Of a DNA stretch of 7,655 nucleotides, positions 1 through 5,005 are shown piece by piece. The notes beneath the pieces are model-generated. The model was not told where the DNA came from. It saw nothing but the letters and a program-made list of their open reading frames with translations, and did not search any database. Position numbers and translations under genes: made by a program. Source of the DNA: Candidatus Uhrbacteria bacterium RIFCSPLOWO2_02_FULL_49_11 (lineage in GTDB: Bacteria > Patescibacteriota > Patescibacteriia > 2-02-FULL-49-11); NCBI GenBank assembly GCA_001791465.1, contig MGER01000020.1:1-7655 (forward strand), given 5' to 3'. Within the stretch, counting starts at the first letter, position 1; each line of letters begins with the position of its first letter.

Positions 1-264
1 CATTTCAAACTGAATAACCTGATACCCATGCATATCAACGTCCGCTTGCGGCCAAAAATGCAGATCCTTGGTCTTAAGCACATATGTGACAGCCGCCTCC
101 ACCCTCTTGCCGGTATATTTTTTCTTCATCTGGTCCCATTCTTCCAGTACCAAAGTATCGCCCTCATGGACCTCAAAATCCGCAAGGCGCAAATCAAATT
201 TTTTCTTGCCAGAAGCAATCTGATCAAAATATCCTTTCCACGCTTTTTTATGTATCATCGCCAT
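1..264 (-). CDS. DUF3850/ASCH-like small protein, 3' end beyond window
   Basis: Reading the minus strand from the ATG at 264 gives 88 codons with no stop before the window edge. The protein begins MAMIHKKAWKGYFDQIASGK, followed by KKFDLRLADFEV, a GDTLVLEEWD segment, YTGKRVEAAVTYVLKTKD and a HGYQVIQFEM end. The order 'xxYFdxIxsGkKxfdlR - GDtLvLeEWD - YTGrxxxxxVtYvl' is the pattern of DUF3850, a compact relative of the ASCH/PUA-like fold thought to bind RNA or nucleotides. The function is not established. The family is usually about 70-100 residues, so only a few residues should be missing. The start is bounded: an in-frame TAA lies two codons upstream, so only Met1 or Met3 can be used. No Shine-Dalgarno sequence precedes it, and a TATAAT lies 5 bases upstream. 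It follows tRNA-Gln on the same strand by 29 bases. Confidence 0.8.
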   Translation of the reverse strand, partial: MAMIHKKAWKGYFDQIASGKKKFDLRLADFEVHEGDTLVLEEWDQMKKKYTGKRVEAAVTYVLKTKDLHFWPQADVDMHGYQVIQFEM

Positions 265-269
265 GATTT

Positions 270-275
270 ATTATA
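270..275 (-). promoter_or_regulatory. Possible -10 box (TATAAT) for the DUF3850 gene
   Basis: The minus strand reads TATAAT here, a perfect -10 hexamer, ending 5 bases before the ATG at 264. Transcription from it would begin at about the start codon and give a leaderless mRNA. No recognisable -35 lies 16-18 bases upstream and there is no TGn extension. It could equally be chance AT-rich sequence, with the gene read through from the tRNA. Confidence 0.3.
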
Positions 276-293
276 AACTCGTGGTAATAAAAA

Positions 294-364
294 CTCGGGG
301 ACTTGGACTCGAACCAAGATTAGCAGGTCCAGAGCCTGCTGTCCTACCATTAGACGATCCCCGA
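294..364 (-). tRNA. tRNA-Gln (anticodon CUG)
   Basis: The minus strand folds as a full cloverleaf. The acceptor stem is TCGGGGA (364-358) paired with TCCCCGA (301-295), all seven pairs intact, including the T1-A72 pair typical of glutamine tRNAs, with G73 as discriminator. T8 and C9 are followed by a D arm GTCT/GGAC with AATGGTA in the loop. The anticodon stem is GCAGG/CCTGC with loop CTCTGGA, giving anticodon CUG, which reads CAG. The T arm is CTTGG-TTCGAGT-CCAAG. The 3' CCA is not encoded: TTTTTA follows G73, so a CCA-adding enzyme must finish it. The gene lies between dnaX and the DUF3850 gene on the same strand. The T5 run just after it may help termination. Confidence 0.96.
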
Positions 365-388
365 ATACACTACGCTCGCAGCCACGGT

Positions 389-394
389 ATCATA
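389..394 (-). promoter_or_regulatory. Possible -10 box for tRNA-Gln
   Basis: The minus strand reads TATGAT (5 of 6 matches to TATAAT), which would place the transcript start roughly 18 bases before the mature tRNA 5' end. The only -35-like hexamer nearby, TTGAGA at 412-407, is just 12 bases upstream, too close for a standard sigma-70 promoter, so the call is weak. Confidence 0.25.
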
Positions 395-569
395 CTTTCA
401 CTTTCATCTCAACTCCCCTCCTAAAACTGCTCACTAACCAAAACAAGGAACGCGAGGGAACTGCAATTTTTGAGGACGGATTGAGCGCATCAAGCTGTCA
501 GATCGCGACGCCGAACAAAATTGTCGGTTCCCGAAGCGTACCATTAAAAGTTAATTTGTGAGCGAGCAA

Positions 570-2222
570 CTACCCCTCCACCACCTTCCCGCCGAATAAA
601 TTTACCATTTTATCAAACGCAGCATCTTCAGGGTTTGGAAGGGTGACGGGCGCTTTGACAAATTCAATTTTGATGACGGTGGGCGAACCGAGTACTTCAC
701 TTAACGCTTGTTCCACAATGAGGCGATTATCCTTGTTGATTAGCCGGTCATGATGGAATTGGTATTTGCACCCAAGGCGCACTTGATTCGCCTGCACCTC
801 CAGAGGCTCTGCAAATTTAAGGACGAACGGCAGGGCGTGGTTTTTCTTATGCACCTTTTCAATGACCGTCTCCCATAATTCTTTTACCTTTCCCAGAGTA
901 ATGCCGACAGGGTTATGTTTTTTTGACTCAAGTTTTGATTCAGCGGACTCATCAGCCGATATCTCTAAAATTGGTTCTGCCTTTGCCTCTGTTTCTTTCG
1001 CCTTTATAGCAGGAGTCGGGTTATTTTTTGCCTGATTCCCGTCCTTTTGTGCCGTTAAAGGAATTGACGGGACAGACGGCGGGGTGCGGTCTTCACTATC
1101 ATCTGAATTTCCTCTACTGCCTGATGAAGCGCTAAAATGATGCGCAAGATCGCCGGCGATGATTTCTAAGACAAGGTCGCTTGGCGCTTCCCGGGATTTG
1201 TCCATCTGGTCTATGATGATGCCCAGCGCTTTGCGCAAAACAATCGGGTCATGTTGGAATTTTAGCATTTCCCCTATCATGGCAATTCCCGCCTTCCCGT
1301 GGCGCCTGATGTACAGCGGATGGTTATCCCCGGTAATCGCGCGGTAGTGCATTGCGCGAAGCGCTTCCAGCAGATCCAGGGTAAACCGCGGCACATCCAC
1401 TCCTTCCTCTTGAAGCTCATTCAGCTGCTGAAATGCGTTTTCCACATTCCCCTTGAGGAGCGTTTTTAAAAAAGCAGAAACACTCATCAAGGATGAGCGC
1501 TCCAAAATGCCCTGCGCGTCTTTCCATGTAACGAATTTCCCGCCCAGTGAAAATAACTGCCCGAGAAGCGATTCAGCATCGCGGACATAACCGCCTGCGC
1601 GCAGCGCAACTTCATCAAAGACCTCTTCATCAACTTTTATGGATTCGGCCCTGGCAATACTCACAAGCCTTTTTTTCAGCACCTCGTGCTCCACAGGCCG
1701 GAACCTGAATTGCTGGCACCGTGAAAGGATGGTATCCGGAATTTTGCGCGATTCCGTGGTCGCGAAAACAAATATGACGCCAGGAGGAGGCTCCTCAAGA
1801 GTCTTCAAAAGCGCATTCCACGCGGAAGCAGAAAGCATGTGCGCTTCATCGAGAATGTAGATTTTATAAGGGCCGGCCTGGGGGATAAACCGCGCGCTCT
1901 CAATGATATTCTCCCGCACGTTGTCCACGCCCGTTTGCGATGCCGCGTCGATTTCTATGAGATCGAGGTACCTCCCGGCCCTGATCGCGCCGCAGCGGCT
2001 GCACGCACCGCAGGGCTCTCCGCCTTTCGGGCGCTCGCAATTCACGGCCGCAGCCAAAATCCTCGCGGTAGAGGTCTTTCCGGTCCCCCGCGGGCCGATG
2101 AAAAGATACGCGTGCGCAATCATCTTATTGGCAACTTCCGAGAGAAGCGTGTCGCGGATAGTGTCCTGGCCGATAAGTTCGCTGAATTTTGCCGGACGGT
2201 ATTTGCGGTATAACGCTAACAT
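570..2222 (-). CDS. dnaX: DNA polymerase III subunit gamma/tau (clamp loader ATPase)
   Basis: DnaX is the AAA+ motor of the clamp-loader complex, which opens the DnaN sliding clamp and places it on primed DNA; the tau form also ties the complex to polymerase and helicase. The product is 550 residues from the ATG at 2222, opening MLALYRKYRPAKFSELIGQD, the standard DnaX start. A GTG 21 bases upstream is in frame but adds non-family residues. Visible motifs: Walker A GPRGTGKT (43-50), zinc-binding Cys62, Cys71, Cys74 and Cys77, Walker B LDEAH (124-128), and the SRC motif with the arginine finger (167-169). AAA+ lid and collar helices run to about 360. A polar linker rich in Ser, Lys and Glu spans about 364-436. 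A C-terminal tau-like domain (about 441-550) ends FGGKVVEG. A slippery A AAA AAA at the linker-tau boundary may yield a 436-residue gamma form. No Shine-Dalgarno is visible. recR, a frequent neighbour, is absent; tRNA-Gln follows instead. Confidence 0.97.
   Translation of the reverse strand: MLALYRKYRPAKFSELIGQDTIRDTLLSEVANKMIAHAYLFIGPRGTGKTSTARILAAAVNCERPKGGEPCGACSRCGAIRAGRYLDLIEIDAASQTGVDNVRENIIESARFIPQAGPYKIYILDEAHMLSASAWNALLKTLEEPPPGVIFVFATTESRKIPDTILSRCQQFRFRPVEHEVLKKRLVSIARAESIKVDEEVFDEVALRAGGYVRDAESLLGQLFSLGGKFVTWKDAQGILERSSLMSVSAFLKTLLKGNVENAFQQLNELQEEGVDVPRFTLDLLEALRAMHYRAITGDNHPLYIRRHGKAGIAMIGEMLKFQHDPIVLRKALGIIIDQMDKSREAPSDLVLEIIAGDLAHHFSASSGSRGNSDDSEDRTPPSVPSIPLTAQKDGNQAKNNPTPAIKAKETEAKAEPILEISADESAESKLESKKHNPVGITLGKVKELWETVIEKVHKKNHALPFVLKFAEPLEVQANQVRLGCKYQFHHDRLINKDNRLIVEQALSEVLGSPTVIKIEFVKAPVTLPNPEDAAFDKMVNLFGGKVVEG
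913..924 (-). other. Candidate programmed -1 frameshift site in dnaX
   Basis: Within dnaX the minus strand reads TCA AAA AAA CAT AAC (Ser433-Lys-Lys-His-Asn437). The seven A bases (924-918) form A AAA AAA in the X XXY YYZ phase needed for tandem -1 slippage. After slipping, the next codons are ACA (918-916) and the stop TAA (915-913). The product would end Lys-Lys-Thr at 436 residues, just after the linker and before the tau domain. E. coli dnaX uses A AAA AAG with one codon then UGA, giving a 431-residue gamma. No strong Shine-Dalgarno stimulator upstream or stable stem-loop downstream is evident, so activity is unproven. Confidence 0.5.
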
Positions 2223-2278
2223 ATCAATCGCATTAATATGCACTGACTACGCACTCATACCCAGCATATCAACATCCA

Positions 2279-2298
2279 ACGCCACTCACGGATGGCGT
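2279..2298. repeat. Short inverted repeat in the dnaX leader region
   Basis: ACGCCA (2279-2284) and TGGCGT (2293-2298) are perfect complements around an 8-base gap, 57-76 bases upstream of the dnaX ATG. No T-run follows on either strand, so it is not an intrinsic terminator. It could be a protein-binding palindrome, an RNA hairpin in a dnaX leader, or chance. Confidence 0.3.
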
Positions 2299-2477
2299 AA
2301 GATGATTATGGTGAATGAATGCGACTAAAAAGGTAGAATAATGCACAGCACGTTTCGGAGGAAAAGTGTGGCGATCGGTGAGGGAGGCGAGGACAATATT
2401 TTTAATACTCTAACCCAGATTCTGTCATATCACATACATTTTCTATCTTAGGGTTTGAAGCTCCCTCTTGTTGGATG

Positions 2478-2510
2478 TTGTATTGCTTGTATTGCATACG
2501 CATTGTATTG
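2478..2510 (+). repeat. Three copies of TTGTATTG
   Basis: The octamer TTGTATTG occurs exactly at 2478-2485, 2487-2494 and 2503-2510, so starts are 9 and 16 bases apart. It lies about 100-130 bases upstream of the -35 box of the surface-protein promoter. This may be a regulator-binding cluster, or simple low-complexity TG/AT sequence. Confidence 0.4.
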
Positions 2511-2546
2511 TACCTTGAAGGAGCCTTGGACTGCAACATATATAAC

Positions 2547-2602
2547 GGTAACCCAATTCTGATCTATCCGCTATTCTCTTGGTAACATTTTCAATGATCT
2601 AT
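2547..2602 (+). repeat. Two-copy imperfect direct repeat (possible operator)
   Basis: Copy 1 (2547-2567) reads GGTAAC, seven bases, TGATCTAT. Copy 2 (2581-2602) reads GGTAAC, eight bases, TGATCTAT. The two 6-base and the two 8-base ends are identical and the copies are 34-35 bases apart. The second copy ends 8 bases before the TTGACA box of the downstream promoter, a typical place for activator binding. No regulator gene is in the window, so a role in transcription is inferred from position alone. Confidence 0.4.
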
Positions 2603-2610
2603 AACAGGGG

Positions 2611-2639
2611 TTGACAAATGATGAAATATGAGTAATAAT
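2611..2639 (+). promoter_or_regulatory. Sigma-70-type promoter of the surface protein-sortase operon
   Basis: A perfect -35 TTGACA (2611-2616) is followed by exactly 17 bases and a -10 AATAAT (2634-2639, 5 of 6 matches). Transcription should start near 2646. That leaves a leader of about 4 bases before the ATG at 2650, or about 25 bases before the ATG at 2671. It is the best promoter match in the window and would drive both the surface protein and the sortase. Confidence 0.7.
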
Positions 2640-2670
2640 ACTCTGTTTTATGTCACTAACCACATACACT

Positions 2671-4029
2671 ATGAAATTATCACATATTCGTAAACATAAA
2701 CCGATCTCTTTCGTTTCAATAATTGCCGTAATCTCAATCTCATTTATCAACGCTTTATTCGTAACGAACGCATCAGCGAATGCGACTCTTTCTATCGACC
2801 TTTCTGTCACAAAAAAAGAAGCATCGCCAGGCGATATGATTGGTTATACCGTCACCTATGCAAATTCTGCATTTGAGAACGCAGATAACATACGGATTAC
2901 TTTGGATTATGACGAGCAGATGCTTGTCCCCCATGATATCGGCAACGCGGTGCAAAGTTTGGGAACGGTTCTATATACTCAGGAGCGTTTAGCGCAAAAA
3001 ACCACAGAAGTGAGAGTGTTTTGGTTTACCATAAAAGAACAATTGCCCAGCGGCAGTACTACCATTTCAGCCTTTGCGCGGTTAAATGCGGATAACGTGT
3101 CAACGCTTACTGCGCCTACCGTCAATGTATCCGTGCAGACAAAACCGGTGCTGGTCGCAACCGTGAGCGCTGATAAGGATACGGTACGGCAAGGCGATTT
3201 GATTACCTATACCATCTCCTGCAGAAATGACGGAAATACCATTGCGCGTAACACGGTATTAGTAGACGATTTTGACGAACAAAATGCCGATGTCATTCAG
3301 ACAAGCACGGGCGGTTCTGTGCAGTCCGGCGAAGCGCGCTGGAGCATTGGAAATTTTTATCCGGGCCAAAAAGCCATCCAGACGGTCACGGTAAGGGTGC
3401 GTGGATCATCCGCATTGAATAAATTGACGAATATGGTTACTATTGCTGCGGATAATGCCATAAGGTTTGATTACCTTACGAGCACTACCCTGCTTGATGC
3501 CATTGAGGGGAATGATTCTTTGTCAGTTCGCATGCTCGTTTCCGACGAAAATGAATACCGGGTAACTTCGCATACTGCTTATCGCGGTGAAAGGGTTAAT
3601 AGCGAGATTACCGTAACTAATTATTCAGGGTCGCGCGCAGACGGCATTTTAGTGTCGCTTCATTTTAATCCTCTGTATTTTGACATTTTAGATTCTAAAG
3701 GCGGAATCAGAGAAGGAAATACACTCTATTGGGAAATCAACCAACTGGAAAATGGGGGCATGAGAGCTTGGAACCCTGTATTTCAAGTGACCTCAAACGC
3801 TCCCTATCAAACGCCTCTTGCATTTACCGTAAGTGCGGGCGCAAAAAATTATCAAACTGATAGCACAGAGATTATCACCACCATCCTTGCCGGTACGCCC
3901 CGCGTCAGGGCTGCTATTCAAGAATCGCCAAGAACAGGCCCTTCAGCGCTTCTCTCCATCCTGGCGCTCAGCATATTCGCCGGAGTACTGGGCTTCCTCT
4001 ACAAGACTAAAAGGCATTCATTAGCTTAG
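2671..4029 (+). CDS. Secreted DUF11-like surface protein with sortase sorting signal
   Basis: The product has 452 residues from the ATG at 2671. A basic N-terminus (MKLSHIRKHK) and a hydrophobic stretch (about 12-33) ending ASANA (34-38) form a Sec signal peptide. Three Ig-like beta-sandwich repeats follow, at about 39-158, 159-273 and 283-408. The first two carry the DUF11 signature: a Gly-Asp turn then 'I-x-YTVTYANS' or 'ITYTISCRNDGN', then a 'NTVLVDDFDE'-type segment; the third is more divergent (VNSEITVTNYSG). The C-terminus is a cell-wall sorting signal: SPRTGP (419-424), a hydrophobic helix (425-443) and a basic tail YKTKRHSLA. It would be exported, cut at the motif and attached to the envelope by the sortase one base downstream. 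DUF11 proteins are usually adhesins or surface-layer-associated; the ligand here is unknown. An alternative ATG at 2650 adds seven residues before the basic region. Neither start has a Shine-Dalgarno. Confidence 0.85.
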   Translation: MKLSHIRKHKPISFVSIIAVISISFINALFVTNASANATLSIDLSVTKKEASPGDMIGYTVTYANSAFENADNIRITLDYDEQMLVPHDIGNAVQSLGTVLYTQERLAQKTTEVRVFWFTIKEQLPSGSTTISAFARLNADNVSTLTAPTVNVSVQTKPVLVATVSADKDTVRQGDLITYTISCRNDGNTIARNTVLVDDFDEQNADVIQTSTGGSVQSGEARWSIGNFYPGQKAIQTVTVRVRGSSALNKLTNMVTIAADNAIRFDYLTSTTLLDAIEGNDSLSVRMLVSDENEYRVTSHTAYRGERVNSEITVTNYSGSRADGILVSLHFNPLYFDILDSKGGIREGNTLYWEINQLENGGMRAWNPVFQVTSNAPYQTPLAFTVSAGAKNYQTDSTEIITTILAGTPRVRAAIQESPRTGPSALLSILALSIFAGVLGFLYKTKRHSLA

Positions 4030-4030
4030 T

Positions 4031-4948
4031 ATGTTAACGTTAAAACAAACTCCCTCCCTGCCGCTACCGCAAATGTCTAAGGTGACATTTGCGATCTTCT
4101 GCTCTCTCTTTACCGGACTCATCGCCACTTTCATCATGAATTGGCCAATGGTGCGCGCATATGTGGAATCATCTGAAAGGGTTGAATCATTCATGAGCGA
4201 CAGTGACCATGACGGCTTATCGGACCCTGAAGAGCGCCTTTATGGCACCAATACTTATTTACAGGATTCTGACGCTGACGGGACCCGTGATGGTGACGAA
4301 ATTTTACGCAATCAAAATCCATTAGGCTCCGGATCCCTCCCTGCTGAATTTGCATTAAAAAACATTAAGATTTCCGATCAAGATAGTGACGGCTTAAGTG
4401 ACGCATTAGAGAAGATTATTGGCACAGAGAGCGACAATGCCGATAGCGATGGAGACACATTTCCTGACGGACTTGAGGTGGAAAATGGATTTGATCCCAC
4501 GGGGGAAGGAAGGCCCACGCTTACGATATCCATTCCATCACTCAAGATTCACGCACCTGTGGTGTGGTCAGAATCTGATGATGTCAAACATATAGAGCAA
4601 GATCTCAAAAAAGGGGTTATCCATTATCCCGGGACCGCAACTCCGGGTGAGCGCGGAAACAGCTTTATCACGGGGCATTCTTCGGATTATGTATGGCAGC
4701 AAGGCCCTTATACCGATATTTTCAAAAACCTTCCTGATCTTGAAAGAGGAGATGCGGTGGAATTTACCCATACCTATCAGAATAAAAAAAAGCGGACAGT
4801 CCGCTACCTGCTCACTGAATCTATGGTTGTGTATCCTGATGATCCGCGATTATTTATAACAAGTGACAAACCCATCCTCACCTTGGTCACCTGTTATCCT
4901 ATCGGCAGCAATGCGCAACGCATTGCGTGGAGAGGAATCGCAGAATAA
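4031..4948 (+). CDS. Sortase (transpeptidase) with TSP3 calcium-binding repeats
   Basis: Sortases cleave a sorting motif in secreted proteins and transfer them to a surface nucleophile. The 305-residue product has an N-terminal membrane anchor (about 19-41), so the rest faces outward. Next come thrombospondin type 3-like calcium loops: DSDHDGLSDPEE (57-68), DSDADGTRDGDE (79-90), DQDSDGLSDALE (116-127) and DSDGDTFPDGLE (138-149). The sortase domain starts at ISIPSLKIHAPV (167-178). Catalytic residues are visible: His216 in ITGHSS, Cys288 in LVTCYP, and Arg297 in NAQRIAW. The closest fit is the general LPXTG-site sortase family; I cannot fix the class (D/E/F-like) by eye. It starts one base after the stop of the surface protein (TAG-T-ATG), implying translational coupling and a dedicated enzyme-substrate pair. 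An internal ATG at 4073 (Met15) would still leave the anchor intact. Confidence 0.93.
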   Translation: MLTLKQTPSLPLPQMSKVTFAIFCSLFTGLIATFIMNWPMVRAYVESSERVESFMSDSDHDGLSDPEERLYGTNTYLQDSDADGTRDGDEILRNQNPLGSGSLPAEFALKNIKISDQDSDGLSDALEKIIGTESDNADSDGDTFPDGLEVENGFDPTGEGRPTLTISIPSLKIHAPVVWSESDDVKHIEQDLKKGVIHYPGTATPGERGNSFITGHSSDYVWQQGPYTDIFKNLPDLERGDAVEFTHTYQNKKKRTVRYLLTESMVVYPDDPRLFITSDKPILTLVTCYPIGSNAQRIAWRGIAE

Positions 4949-4965
4949 AAACCCAATACGTTTTT
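4947..4965. terminator. Small AT-rich hairpin after the sortase gene
   Basis: AAAAAC (4947-4952) pairs with GTTTTT (4960-4965) around CCAATAC. The A-run on one arm and the T-run on the other make it usable as a weak terminator in both directions; for secF transcripts it gives GTATTGGGTTTTTATT. It starts inside the sortase TAA stop codon (4946-4948). Confidence 0.35.
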
Positions 4966-5005
4966 AAGGTAGCGTAGTGCGAATAGCGCTATTTTTTATT
5001 TTTTT
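4966..5005 (+). terminator. Intrinsic terminator of the sortase operon
   Basis: AAGGTAGCG (4966-4974) pairs with CGCTATTTT (4987-4995), five Watson-Crick pairs (TAGCG/CGCTA) extended by two G-T and two A-T pairs, with a 12-base loop. A T-rich tract follows (TTTTTTATTTTTTT, 4992-5005), as expected of a Rho-independent terminator for the plus strand. It overlaps the 3' end of secF on the other strand. Confidence 0.55.

Larger units (their letters stand above)
2223..2649. other. Divergent intergenic region between dnaX and the surface-protein operon
   Basis: About 430 bases separate the dnaX start from the first possible start of the surface-protein gene. No protein of convincing family or length is encoded on either strand. 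It holds a perfect 6-bp inverted repeat (2279-2298), three TTGTATTG copies (2478-2510), a two-copy imperfect direct repeat (2547-2602), and a good sigma-70-type promoter for the plus-strand operon (2611-2639). A 27-codon plus-strand reading frame with a well-placed GGAGG (2357-2361, GTG start at 2368, stop at 2451) is noted as a weak candidate only. A weak TATTAA (2238-2233, minus) 10 bases before the dnaX ATG could be its -10, but no -35 supports it. Confidence 0.6.

Noticed and set aside
28..276. 82-residue plus-strand reading frame at the left end
   Set aside because: It lies opposite the DUF3850 gene, which has clear family sequence; the plus-strand product has none.
365..569. Terminator or small gene between dnaX and tRNA-Gln
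   Set aside because: An imperfect CCGA-CAA/TTG-T-TCGG hairpin (about 513-529) is not followed by a T-run on the minus strand, and no supported reading frame was seen.
1020..1030. Another slippery-like site in dnaX, GCA AAA AAT AAC, whose -1 frame gives TAA at once
   Set aside because: A AAA AAT is a much poorer bacterial slippery sequence than A AAA AAA, and it falls mid-linker rather than at the tau boundary. Kept only as a fallback.
1670..1676. A second run of seven A bases in dnaX (minus strand, Leu-Lys-Lys-Arg)
   Set aside because: The frame is CTG AAA AAA AGG, so the run is not in X XXY YYZ phase, and it lies inside the AAA+ region where truncation would destroy the ATPase.
1839..2213. 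124-residue plus-strand reading frame opposite dnaX
   Set aside because: Composition rich in Arg, Ala and Pro, no recognisable domain, fully antisense to the conserved DnaX ATPase region: a shadow frame.
2223..2243. Longer dnaX start at GTG (2243)
   Set aside because: DnaX proteins start at or just before the 'ALYRKYRP' segment; the ATG at 2222 fits and the added residues do not.
2244..2600. Possible SRP (4.5S) RNA or other small RNA near dnaX
   Set aside because: The conserved GGAAGCAGC-type SRP loop was not found on either strand here or in 365-569, and no long stem was seen.
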